Assembly: GCF_001274945.1 (NCBI RefSeq)
Contig: NZ_LILB01000005.1
Coordinates: 267,296-331,295 of the forward strand
Reading direction: 5' to 3'
Source of the DNA: Viridibacillus arvi
GTDB taxonomy: Bacteria; Bacillota; Bacilli; Bacillales_A; Planococcaceae
DNA: 64,000 nt
Shown piece by piece: positions 50,818 to 60,199 of this stretch (its first letter is position 1; the number at the start of each line of letters is the position of its first letter). Made by a program: the position numbers and the translations under genes. The notes beneath the pieces were generated by a model, which ran no database searches, was not told the DNA's origin, and was given only the letters and a program-made list of their open reading frames with translations.

Positions 50818-53109
50818 TCACTTCGCAATATCAACAATTCGATCTTCTGTAGTTGGGGTGATTTCTTTAAGTGATGTTAAATGCTCTGCTAAGTTTTCCC
50901 AATCTGAAAGACCTAAATCTGTTACACGGCCTTCTGCATATGCTTTAGCAAAAATATCATAGCCGTCTCCACCTTTTGCAGTGAAGGCATTAGTTGCTAC
51001 TGTATAGTTTTCACCGTCTTGAATTGCAATGTAATTGCCGCTATCGTCTTTATATTTAATGGAAACTACACGTTGGCCAACTGGCTTACTTGAGTCAAAT
51101 TCTACTTTAGCACCAGATACATGAAGGAAGCCGCCGCTTTCTGCAGGATATTCTTTAAAACTCGTTTCGAATCCTTGTTTTAAATCAGCACCTGTTAAAG
51201 TCATTGTTGCTAATGTATTACCAAATGGTAGTACTGTAATCACTTCGCCGACAGTAATTTCACCTGCATCAATACCTGCTCGAATACCACCACCGTTTTG
51301 AAGCGCCATAATAACATCTTTATTCTTAGTCTTAGCTTTACTTAGCATACCGTCAGTAATGATGTTTCCGAGTGCTGTTTCATTGCTACGTACACTTAAC
51401 TTGTCAGTTGCTGAATTATCTTTTCTTGGGTTTTCAAGTTCACTTTTTGCTACTGCTCCAATTGCTTTATTATTCACTTCTACAAGTTTATCAGAATATG
51501 GTTTTAATATGGCAACCGCTTCTGGATCATCTGTTAAAGTTTTTAATGCAATAAGCTCTCCATTTGATTTGACTACTGTACCTTTACTATCAAACTCTAC
51601 ATCTAAAGTGCCCAAATAATCACTATATTGATAGGCTTGAACGATAACAGTTGGGTCTTTTTTCTGCTTACTGATGTCTTGATCTACAATAACTGGGTTC
51701 TTTAACTCAGTATGGCTATGTCCACCAACAATAACGTCAATGCCTTTTACTGTTGCTGCTAATGTTAAATCATTATCTATTTCCGCATTATCATCAAAAC
51801 CAATATGTGTTAACGCAATAATTTTATCAACGCCTAGACCTTCAAAAGCTTTTACTGCTTTTTCAGCCTCAGTTATATAATTTTCAAACGCTATGCTTCC
51901 TGGACTAGCAATATCTACTGTTTCTTCGGTTGTTAATCCGAAAATCCCAACTTTTTCACCATTTATTTCTTTAACAATTCCATTGTAAATCTTTCCTTTT
52001 TCAGGTTCACTTGAAATTAAATCTGTAAAGAGACCTGTAAAACGCGCATCTGCTGAGAAATTTACGTTAGCACTAATGAATGGGAAGTTTGCTCCTTTAA
52101 TGAAGTCTGCTAATGCTTGATGCCCTTCTGGACTTGAGCCTAAATCGAACTCATGATTTCCGAAAGTCATAGCATCATAGCCCATTAAATTCATCAGTTT
52201 TAAGTCTGCTTGTCCTTTGAATTCATTGAAATATAGTGTTCCACTAAATACATCACCTGCGTCTAGTAATAATGCATCTGGATTTTTAGCTCTAATATTT
52301 TTGATGGCAGTTGTTCTTTTTGCTGCATTGTCTAAATGAGCATGCGTATCATTCGTGTGCATGATTGATAATGCAAAGTTCTTCTCTACGCCATTAACTA
52401 CATTAATTTCTTTGCCATCCGGAGTTGTGATTTTACCGTTCGCAATTGTAGAATCTTTGTACCAAACGTTTTTATATTGAATGACTCCTGTATTTAACTT
52501 TTCACCGTTAAATAATTTTCCATTAAAAATTGCTAAACCTACATTTAACTTACCTTTTACAAAGTAACGACCTGTTTTTTCTGCGATACCTGTAAATGGT
52601 TTTCCTTGTACATAATAAGTACGTTTTGCTCCGTCACCATACCACCCTGTGCTGAGTTTACCTTTTTTAAAGTATCGACCTGAATTAGCACCGATTCCTG
52701 TTAATGGTTTTCCCTTCACATAATAGATTTGAGCACTATCTTTTCCATACCACCCTGTTGCTACCTTACCATTTTTATAATAGGTATTGCTTTTTACCCC
52801 TGTAAAAGCCTTGCCCTTTGAATAATAGACACCTTTGTATTTAGCAGTGCCCTTCTTACCGTTTTTATAATACATACCGCCTTTTAATCCTGTATAAAGT
52901 TTGCCATCTTTGTAAAGTTTACTATTAAATTGCTTATATCCTTTTACAGTTTTACCTGTTTCTTTAACTACTAATTTACTATTTGAAACTTGATATTTTG
53001 AAGAAGCAGCATCTACTGATTCCGATGTTGCAAGAGATCCTATTAAAACTGTTGCTCCTAATATTAATGATGCAGCTGGTTTTACAAATTTATAATTATG
53101 TTTCGCCAT
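50818..53109 (-). CDS. Secreted 5'-nucleotidase/2',3'-cyclic phosphodiesterase with N-terminal repeats
   Basis: A 763-aa exported enzyme. The signal peptide is about 1-34 (cleavage near VDA-AS). Residues 62-200 are seven or so repeats built on YYxxGKxxTG (for example YYVKGKPLTGI and RYFKKGKLSTGW), resembling wall-binding repeat modules. The metallophosphatase domain starts near 245: HTNDTHAHLD, LLLDAGDVFSG and GNHEFDLG hold the two-metal site. The 5_nucleotid_C domain covers about 560-740, with GNIITDGML and LQNGGGIRAG. It releases phosphate and nucleosides from extracellular nucleotides. No LPXTG is present, so the repeats probably hold it at the wall. Confidence 0.92.
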   Translation of the reverse strand: MAKHNYKFVKPAASLILGATVLIGSLATSESVDAASSKYQVSNSKLVVKETGKTVKGYKQFNSKLYKDGKLYTGLKGGMYYKNGKKGTAKYKGVYYSKGKAFTGVKSNTYYKNGKVATGWYGKDSAQIYYVKGKPLTGIGANSGRYFKKGKLSTGWYGDGAKRTYYVQGKPFTGIAEKTGRYFVKGKLNVGLAIFNGKLFNGEKLNTGVIQYKNVWYKDSTIANGKITTPDGKEINVVNGVEKNFALSIMHTNDTHAHLDNAAKRTTAIKNIRAKNPDALLLDAGDVFSGTLYFNEFKGQADLKLMNLMGYDAMTFGNHEFDLGSSPEGHQALADFIKGANFPFISANVNFSADARFTGLFTDLISSEPEKGKIYNGIVKEINGEKVGIFGLTTEETVDIASPGSIAFENYITEAEKAVKAFEGLGVDKIIALTHIGFDDNAEIDNDLTLAATVKGIDVIVGGHSHTELKNPVIVDQDISKQKKDPTVIVQAYQYSDYLGTLDVEFDSKGTVVKSNGELIALKTLTDDPEAVAILKPYSDKLVEVNNKAIGAVAKSELENPRKDNSATDKLSVRSNETALGNIITDGMLSKAKTKNKDVIMALQNGGGIRAGIDAGEITVGEVITVLPFGNTLATMTLTGADLKQGFETSFKEYPAESGGFLHVSGAKVEFDSSKPVGQRVVSIKYKDDSGNYIAIQDGENYTVATNAFTAKGGDGYDIFAKAYAEGRVTDLGLSDWENLAEHLTSLKEITPTTEDRIVDIAK

Positions 53110-53471
53110 TTAAACATCCCCTTAAATTATCCTTATATTGGTTTCGTACAATCCAAAATAGATGACTCTACCTTCTATCATTATATATAAATTCATATAA
53201 TTCTGTTACCTAAAATACATAATATTCTTAAATTTTTATCAAATTTACATTTCACTACAAAATATGACCTTTAATATAGCAACTTTGTTCAAATAAGTTC
53301 ATACATAAGTTACTAAATAGCATCCCTTTAGTAGATTATTATTTTAGTAATTCGCGACATAGTATTTTTACTTAAAAGATTGCTTAACTGCTCCATTTAT
53401 GAAAACAAGATTCGTTTAGTTGGATATTAAGATACACTCGATATAATAAAATGTAACCTCGAGGAACATTT
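53110..53471. other. AT-rich intergenic region
   Basis: About 360 bases upstream of the nucleotidase gene with no recognisable frame or RNA element. It should contain that gene's promoter on the minus strand. Confidence 0.5.
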
Positions 53472-53576
53472 GTGGTATTAGATAGAGAAGGTCACCATTT
53501 ACAAATTAAACAACCGAAACTTTTTAATATTTTAGTAAATGAGTGGTTGGATAGAATTGAAGAGTATATTAATTAA
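53472..53576 (+). pseudogene. C-terminal remnant of an alpha/beta hydrolase (34 codons)
   Basis: The frame from GTG 53472, behind GAGG, reads VVLDREGHHLQIKQPKLFNI then LVNEWLDRIEEYIN. GHHLQIKQP with a following helix is the typical end of alpha/beta hydrolases, the first His being catalytic. Nothing of the upstream domain is visible, so this is a fragment even though it has a start-like context. Confidence 0.45.
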
Positions 53577-53711
53577 AATTATTGATGAAGTACTTCAAGC
53601 TTTTGAATTAATAGAATTACTTTAATGAAAGTTTCATGTTAAGAGGCACGTTAATTCAATAAGAATAAGTTATAATTTGTTTTATACAATACTGTTTAGG
53701 AAGTGGTCTAA

Positions 53712-54038
53712 ATTTTTTATGCAATTGTTTTGTTTATACTTGCAGGATTAGCTGAAATTGGTGGAGGTTATTTGATATGGCTATGGTTAAGAGATGGTAA
53801 ACCATACTATTGGGGAATAGGTGGAGGAATAGCCTTAGCCTTATACGGTGTTATTGCTACATTTCAATCGTTTCCATCGTTCGGCAGAGTGTATGCTGCC
53901 TATGGAGGAGTATTTATCGTTCTTTCTGTCCTGTGGGGATGGGGAGTTGATAAAAAAGCACCCGATTTATACGATTGGGTAGGCGCAGGGATATGCTTAG
54001 TTGGCGTAGCAGTAATGTTATTAGCACCACGTCAATAA
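53712..54038 (+). CDS. YnfA family (UPF0060) small membrane protein
   Basis: A protein of about 108 aa with four membrane segments. [20 protein letters not shown] and [20 protein letters not shown] are the YnfA signature. The family resembles small multidrug-resistance exporters. The expected N-terminus ([12 protein letters not shown]) is in frame from 53712, but the codon there is ATT, preceded by AGGAAGTGG at good distance. The first standard start is TTG 53730, which has no ribosome binding site and would cut into the first membrane segment. Confidence 0.88.
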   Translation: MFYAIVLFILAGLAEIGGGYLIWLWLRDGKPYYWGIGGGIALALYGVIATFQSFPSFGRVYAAYGGVFIVLSVLWGWGVDKKAPDLYDWVGAGICLVGVAVMLLAPRQ

Positions 54039-54256
54039 TAAATAGTGCCTGCACATAGCTTATTCAAGTAACTAGGACTTTACTTGAATAAGCTAAAACG
54101 GCATACATAGACATTTTAAGGAGTAGTACGACGGCGTTCGCAGAATCAAACTACAAATATCTAAAAAATTTTCACTATATCCGAATATAAGCGAAAGTAA
54201 ACAATCAGTCGCCGGCATAATACCGACAACTGGTTGGGTGAATATTTTAGGTTGAT

Positions 54257-56377
54257 CTAACTTCCTCTTTCATTTGTACAAGCACCAGCTTTAATCGGTT
54301 CTAATAGTCGAGTGTTTATAAAATTAATCATCGCATTTAATCTCTCTACTCTTAACCTCGGTTCACCGTATGCCAATAGTCCATGACTAGCATTAGGCAT
54401 ACGGACAAATTCTACCTCTCCTCCGCGACGTTTAATATGCGAGTAAAACTGCTCAGCCTGCTCGATTGGGCATCTTAAGTCATTTTCACTATGCAGCAGC
54501 ATAAGAGGTGTTTTTACTTGATCCACATAAGATAATGGAGAAAACTTCAAAAGTGTTTCAAAATCTGTTTTCCCTTGAAATTCTTGTTCAACAAAAAGTG
54601 GTGAAATATCACTCGTGCCATACATAGAAACCCAATTAGAAATACATCCCTCCGACACTGCAGCAAAAAATCGATTTGTATGAGTGACTAGCCAATTCAC
54701 CATAAACCCTCCATAGCTAATACCGTTAACAGCTACCTGATTCCCGTCAAGGTAATCAAATTGTCGCAATGCCTTATCCAGTCCATTCAAAATATCTGTC
54801 ATATCCTTACCACCGTAATCACCGTGTACTGCATTGGTAAATTCTTTGCCAAATCCTGAACTGCCTCTCGGATTAATATAGATTACTGCATATCCATGTG
54901 CTGCGAATAGCTGCATTTGATGAAAATAACTGAAACCATACGAAGAATGCGGCCCTCCGTGAATATCTAGAAGAACTGGATATTTTCTACCTGCCTCCAT
55001 ATTCGCAGGTTTTAGTACAAACCCTTGAATTTGCCAATCATCTTCTGATTGGTAAGAAAAAGTTTCAGGTTCGACTACAATCAGTTCCGTGAGTAATTGA
55101 TCATTACAATCATCCAATCGGACTTCAACCTCTGGAAAGAGCGGAACAGACGTGATAGAAAATTCTTCCTTCGGATCCCGATGTTGAAACTCAATCGTAT
55201 CGCTTTCATCAACCTTTATCACTGCTATCTTTCCTGGATGATTAACTGTAGAGTAAGCTACTACAAATGTTTTATCACCATCATATGCATAATGAAAAAT
55301 TGTCCTATCTCCTCCAATTATCACTACTACTTGATTTTGGAATGGGTCCATAGATAACCTTATAATTTCATTTCGACCTTCTCGAGTCCCAAGAGCATAG
55401 ACATACTGGCTATTTTTTGACCATTGAGGGCGCAGTGGAGATTTTAGGTAGCGCATATCAGTAAAATTCATATCGCACAGTGTATCAGGATATTGTTCAC
55501 TTAAGCACCTAGCTTCTCCTCCATTGGCATTGATTACTAACAATCGCTTTTGACATGACTCCGTAACAAAAAAAGCTAACCACTTACCATCAGGTGAATA
55601 GGATGGAGAGCTTGATGGAAGATGATCATATAGCAAATCTACCTCACCACCAGAGGTAGGCACACGATAAATTTGCCCACAAAATTGCTTAATTTCATTT
55701 TCTCGGTTTGAGCTAAATGCGATGTATCTACCATCAGCAGATACAGTAGGTTCAAAGACATCATTTGTTCCTCTCGTTAACTGCTCAAATGCACCTGTGC
55801 TTACATCAATTGCGACAATTTGTCGAATTAAAGATGTTTGTAATCCGATTCCATCATTTTTATAATAAAGGCGATTGAATCGCTTTGCGCTTTCATCCCA
55901 TTCCTTATGAATTTGCAGAATTTCATTGTTAGCATCGTCTACTGATTGGTTTTCAGTGAACACTTCCGCTTCTTTTTCTGCATCTACTGGAACTACTCCA
56001 TAAATCTTCTTACCATTAGGGGACCAAATAATCGAACTAATTCCATGTCGGAATCTTGTTAGACAATAGGTTTCATCATCTTTTATATTTAACAACCAAA
56101 CTTGCCTACCATAAACAGCGTTGGAAACAAAAGCAACCGTCTTTCCATCTGGAGACCAAATAGGTTCTACATTGCTTGTTCCAGAGTTCTTCAATATTCT
56201 TCTTGAATTACCTTTAGTATCTGTTAAATACAATTGTGTTTCATAGTTATTATTTTCTAAACATGCGATTGTTTTTTCATATATAGCAAGTTGTCCATCA
56301 GGCGAAAGCGTAGGACTGCTTGGCCACTCAAATTTATATAAATCTTCGGGTATAGTAGTTCGATTACTCAAATTCAT
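54257..56377 (-). CDS. S9 family prolyl-oligopeptidase-type peptidase
   Basis: A 706-aa cytoplasmic serine peptidase related to acylaminoacyl peptidases and dipeptidyl peptidases. The first 400 residues are beta-propeller blades with PDGK repeats (WSPDGKTVAFVSN, YSPDGKWLAFF). The hydrolase domain holds Ser in GISYGGFMVNW (about 545), Asp in LLHSENDLRCP and His in NASHGLL. It is the last gene of a peptide import operon and would cleave imported oligopeptides. Confidence 0.93.
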   Translation of the reverse strand: MNLSNRTTIPEDLYKFEWPSSPTLSPDGQLAIYEKTIACLENNNYETQLYLTDTKGNSRRILKNSGTSNVEPIWSPDGKTVAFVSNAVYGRQVWLLNIKDDETYCLTRFRHGISSIIWSPNGKKIYGVVPVDAEKEAEVFTENQSVDDANNEILQIHKEWDESAKRFNRLYYKNDGIGLQTSLIRQIVAIDVSTGAFEQLTRGTNDVFEPTVSADGRYIAFSSNRENEIKQFCGQIYRVPTSGGEVDLLYDHLPSSSPSYSPDGKWLAFFVTESCQKRLLVINANGGEARCLSEQYPDTLCDMNFTDMRYLKSPLRPQWSKNSQYVYALGTREGRNEIIRLSMDPFQNQVVVIIGGDRTIFHYAYDGDKTFVVAYSTVNHPGKIAVIKVDESDTIEFQHRDPKEEFSITSVPLFPEVEVRLDDCNDQLLTELIVVEPETFSYQSEDDWQIQGFVLKPANMEAGRKYPVLLDIHGGPHSSYGFSYFHQMQLFAAHGYAVIYINPRGSSGFGKEFTNAVHGDYGGKDMTDILNGLDKALRQFDYLDGNQVAVNGISYGGFMVNWLVTHTNRFFAAVSEGCISNWVSMYGTSDISPLFVEQEFQGKTDFETLLKFSPLSYVDQVKTPLMLLHSENDLRCPIEQAEQFYSHIKRRGGEVEFVRMPNASHGLLAYGEPRLRVERLNAMINFINTRLLEPIKAGACTNERGS

Positions 56378-56406
56378 CGCTCCCTTTTAGATCATATTTA
56401 ATGATT

Positions 56407-57366
56407 TTAATTATACAAATGACAAGCAACCTTCCGTCCTTCTACTTCACGCATCTCTGGTTTGGCAGACCTACAAGTATCCGTCGCGTACATACAGCGA
56501 GGATGGAATTTGCAGCCACTTGGTGGATTAGATGGTGAAGGTAATTCACCTGTAAGTATAATTCTCTCCTTTACTTCATCAGGGTCTGATTTTGGAATAG
56601 CTGATATGAGTGCTTGTGTGTAAGGATGAAGTGGTTTATCAAATATTTTCTCCTTCTCTCCAATCTCCACCATCTCTCCTAGATACATGACACCAATACG
56701 GTGAACAATATGCTGGACAACCCCTAGATCATGCGATATAAAAATATAGGATAGCCCTAATTCTTCTTGCAAATCTTGTAAAAGGTTTAGAATTTGAGAC
56801 TGTACGGAAACATCCAAAGCTGAGACAGGTTCATCGAGAACAACAATTTTCGGTCTTAGAATGATTGCTCTTGCAATACCAATCCTTTGTCTTTGCCCAC
56901 CTGAAAATTCATGTGGATAACGGAATAAATGCTTTTCTGACAAGCCGACTAGATCCAGTGTTTTAACGATTAATTCAACGTGTTGAGCCTTCGGGATTTT
57001 ATGTGCAATTAATGGCTCTGACAATATTTCTCGAATCGTTAGTTTGGGATTCATCGACTCCATGGGATCTTGAAACACCATTTGTATTTCTTTACGAAGC
57101 TTATTCATTTCCACTTTGCTTAATTTCGTGATATCCCTTCCTTGGAATAGGATTTCTCCTTTGGTTGGTTCAATAAGTCTTAATAGACATCTACCAGTTG
57201 TTGACTTTCCACAGCCTGATTCGCCAACTATTCCGATTGTCTCCTTATCATTTAGCTCTAAGCTTACGCCATTCACTGCATGAACGTATTGCTTTGCTTG
57301 GAAAAAGGATTTTTGAGCTCTGAATCTTTTTTCTAAGTCTCTCACTTGTAACAGAGATGTAGTCAT
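56407..57366 (-). CDS. oppF: Oligopeptide-type ABC importer ATPase, OppF-like
   Basis: A 319-aa ATPase: Walker [10 protein letters not shown], signature SGGQRQR, Walker B KIVVLDEPVSALDVS, H-loop ISHD, and the C-terminal GCKFHPRCMYATDTCRS Cys cluster of the Opp/Dpp class. Overlaps oppD by four bases. Confidence 0.92.
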   Translation of the reverse strand: MTTSLLQVRDLEKRFRAQKSFFQAKQYVHAVNGVSLELNDKETIGIVGESGCGKSTTGRCLLRLIEPTKGEILFQGRDITKLSKVEMNKLRKEIQMVFQDPMESMNPKLTIREILSEPLIAHKIPKAQHVELIVKTLDLVGLSEKHLFRYPHEFSGGQRQRIGIARAIILRPKIVVLDEPVSALDVSVQSQILNLLQDLQEELGLSYIFISHDLGVVQHIVHRIGVMYLGEMVEIGEKEKIFDKPLHPYTQALISAIPKSDPDEVKERIILTGELPSPSNPPSGCKFHPRCMYATDTCRSAKPEMREVEGRKVACHLYN

Positions 57367-58343
57367 ACCCCATGCTCCTCCTCTTTATATAACCAGCATC
57401 TACACGAAGTATTTTCATCTATCATCAATAGCGGAGGAACTCCATGATTACATATTTCCATAGCTTTTGGGCATCTATCTGCAAATCGACATCCCATTCC
57501 ATATTCATCAGGAGTTGGAACTTGGCCAGGAATGGACTTTAGACGTTTTCCTATAGTCGATTGCTGAGGTGTTGATTCTATTAAACCAGTCGTATATGGA
57601 TGTCTTGGATTTCGTAGGAGCGTTCTAGAATCCGTAGTTTCTACCACCTGTCCTGCATACATGACAACAACACGATCACATATTTCTGCCACAACACCAA
57701 GATCATGTGTGATAAGTAGGATAGACATATCCATGTCATCTTTTAAGGATCTAAGTAAATCGAGAATTTGAGCTTGAATCGTTACATCCAATGCTGTTGT
57801 TGGTTCATCAGCTATTAATAAGGATGGATTGCAAGCAATCGCCATTGCAATCATGACGCGCTGCTTCATCCCTCCAGAAAGTCGATGAGGGTATTCATGA
57901 AATAATTCATTTGCACGCGGAATGCCTACAAGCTGAAGAAGTTCCACAACTTTACTTTTCACATTCGAACCTTTTTGCTTTTCATGCTTCACAATGATTT
58001 CACCAATTTGCTTACCAATGGTTAAGACAGGGTTGAGGGACGTCATTGGGTCTTGGAAAATCATCGAAATTTCTTTTCCTCTAATTTTCCTTAACTCTTT
58101 TTCCCCTTGCTTTAATAAGTCAATATCCTTAAATCGAATCTCTCCACCTGATACTTTCCCTTTTTTATCAAGCAGTTGTAGAATAGATAAGGAAGTAACA
58201 CTTTTCCCACAACCTGACTCACCTACAATTCCCATTACTTCCCCTTTCCGAACAGTAAAATCAACCTTATCAACAACAGTAAGATAACCCACTTTCCCTT
58301 TAAACTGCGTAGTAAGTTCCTTAACTTCTAACACATTCTCCAA
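57363..58343 (-). CDS. oppD: Oligopeptide-type ABC importer ATPase, OppD-like
   Basis: A 326-aa ATPase: Walker A GESGCGKS, signature SGGMKQR, Walker [15 protein letters not shown] and a C-terminal Cys cluster ([16 protein letters not shown]). The start is TTG 58343, eight bases from GGAGGTG. It pairs with OppF to drive peptide uptake. Confidence 0.92.
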   Translation of the reverse strand: MENVLEVKELTTQFKGKVGYLTVVDKVDFTVRKGEVMGIVGESGCGKSVTSLSILQLLDKKGKVSGGEIRFKDIDLLKQGEKELRKIRGKEISMIFQDPMTSLNPVLTIGKQIGEIIVKHEKQKGSNVKSKVVELLQLVGIPRANELFHEYPHRLSGGMKQRVMIAMAIACNPSLLIADEPTTALDVTIQAQILDLLRSLKDDMDMSILLITHDLGVVAEICDRVVVMYAGQVVETTDSRTLLRNPRHPYTTGLIESTPQQSTIGKRLKSIPGQVPTPDEYGMGCRFADRCPKAMEICNHGVPPLLMIDENTSCRCWLYKEEEHGV

Positions 58344-58364
58344 TTTCCTTCCACCTCCTAACTA

Positions 58365-59264
58365 TTAACCTTTTGATTTAGGATCAAAAACATCTCTTAA
58401 AGCATCGCCTAAAAAATTGACCGAAAAAACAACAGCTGTAATAGCAAGACCAGGGAAAGTAGCTAACCACCAAGCTTCATAAAGATAATCTTTGCCCTCA
58501 CTAAGCATTGTTCCCCATTCAGACGTTGGTGGCTGAGCACCTAATCCAATAAAACTAAGTGCTGCTGTATCTAGTATCGCCACACCGATAAAAAGTGTTG
58601 TATAAACAATTAATACGCCAGTAACATTCGGTAAAAACTGTCTACGAAGAATCCAACTATGTGAACTACCTATTGAGCGGCTTGCTTCTACATATCCTGA
58701 TGATTTAATCGTTAAAGCTGCTCCCCTTATTAATCTAGCAAATCCAGGAATGGAGGCTATACCTACCGCAAGCATCGCATTTGTTAAGCTTGGGCCCAAT
58801 ATCGCTACAATCGCAAGAGCTAAAATGATACTGGGTAAAGCTAATAATATGTCCATGATTCGCATTAGGATGTTATCAACTACTCCTCCAATGTAAGCGC
58901 AAATTAATCCAATGAATGTTCCCGCTACAAAAGTGATTCCCAGTGCGAAAACAGAAACAGACAAAGTAACTCGAACACCATATATTAGACGTGATAAAGT
59001 ATCCCTTCCAATTGCATCAGTTCCTAGCAAATGCTCTTTACTTGGTGGCTGCAAAAGTGCGTCGTAGAAAAGTTTATTTGGATTATAAGGTGCAAGTATT
59101 GGAGCAAAAACTCCAATAATGACTATCAGGAAAAGAAATGCCAAGCAATATTTTGCACGCTTATAGGACATGATTTTTTTCAAGGTATCGAACTTTACAT
59201 TTAAAGGAGCTTTAGGAATAGAACGAGCTTGAATAGGCTTATACGCTTCACTCAATTTGGTCAT
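58365..59264 (-). CDS. oppC: Oligopeptide-type ABC importer permease, OppC-like
   Basis: A 299-aa permease with six membrane segments. HLLGTDAIGRDTLSRLIYGV near residue 75 and FIGLGAQPPTSEWGTMLSEG near residue 240 are DppC/OppC marks. Its start overlaps the oppB stop by one base. Confidence 0.92.
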   Translation of the reverse strand: MTKLSEAYKPIQARSIPKAPLNVKFDTLKKIMSYKRAKYCLAFLFLIVIIGVFAPILAPYNPNKLFYDALLQPPSKEHLLGTDAIGRDTLSRLIYGVRVTLSVSVFALGITFVAGTFIGLICAYIGGVVDNILMRIMDILLALPSIILALAIVAILGPSLTNAMLAVGIASIPGFARLIRGAALTIKSSGYVEASRSIGSSHSWILRRQFLPNVTGVLIVYTTLFIGVAILDTAALSFIGLGAQPPTSEWGTMLSEGKDYLYEAWWLATFPGLAITAVVFSVNFLGDALRDVFDPKSKG

Positions 59265-60199
59265 TAGCTCTCCTCCTTTACACTCAGCTCAACACGAGGA
59301 TCAATAATGCTATACAAGATATCTACTAATATATTAATAGTTACATATACAACACCCATGAACAGAACTATTCCTTGGATCAGTGGGAAATCTCTTGACA
59401 AAATGGCTCCAATTGCTAGTGTTCCAATGCCTGGCCAATTAAATACTTGTTCAATAATAACCGCACCACCAAGTAAACCCGCAATTTGTAGACCAATTAC
59501 CGTAACGACTGGAATGAGGACATTTCTAAATGCATGGCGAAAAACAATCAACCTCTCATCAAGACCTTTAGCTCTTGCCGTTCGAACATAATCATTAGAA
59601 AGAACTTCCACCATACCATTTCTCGTTAACCGACTGATCATAGTAGACCCAACAACCCCCAGCGTTACAGCAGGAAGAATAACATCTCTAATTCCAGTTC
59701 CTTCAGCAATCGGGAACCAATTCAAATTAACCGAAAAAATCATCACTAACAAAATCCCTAACCAAAAACTTGGAATTGAAACCCCTAACGTAGCTATTCC
59801 CATACAAAATGTATCAATCAGTGAATCTTTATATCTAGCAGCCAATACCCCCATTGAAATACCAATAATGATAGCAAATAGCATTCCTGCTGAGGCTAGC
59901 TTTATCGTCTCTGGAAAACGCTCTACTATTTCAGTTAATACTGGCCGACCTGTTTTTAATGATGTTCCAAAATCACCTTGAATCAAATTAGAAATAAAGT
60001 GACTGTATTGCACCAAAAGAGGCCTATCAAGCCCCATTTGGTGTGTAAGTTTTTCCACTTGCTCTGAGGTTGCATTAATACCTACCATTATTTTGACAGG
60101 ATCACCTGGTATTAAGTGAATAAGCAAAAATGAAAAGATTGAAATGCCAAAGATCACAATAACACTTGATAATATTCGATTGATGATAAACTGTTTCAT
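59264..60199 (-). CDS. oppB: Oligopeptide-type ABC importer permease, OppB-like
   Basis: A permease of about 311 aa: HLIPGDPVKIMVG near the N-terminus and YVRTARAKGLDERLIVFRHA near residue 200. The start is ATG 60199, overlapping the oppA stop (TAATG) with GGGTG eight bases upstream. A TTG at 60214 lies further back without a better site. Confidence 0.9.
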   Translation of the reverse strand: MKQFIINRILSSVIVIFGISIFSFLLIHLIPGDPVKIMVGINATSEQVEKLTHQMGLDRPLLVQYSHFISNLIQGDFGTSLKTGRPVLTEIVERFPETIKLASAGMLFAIIIGISMGVLAARYKDSLIDTFCMGIATLGVSIPSFWLGILLVMIFSVNLNWFPIAEGTGIRDVILPAVTLGVVGSTMISRLTRNGMVEVLSNDYVRTARAKGLDERLIVFRHAFRNVLIPVVTVIGLQIAGLLGGAVIIEQVFNWPGIGTLAIGAILSRDFPLIQGIVLFMGVVYVTINILVDILYSIIDPRVELSVKEES

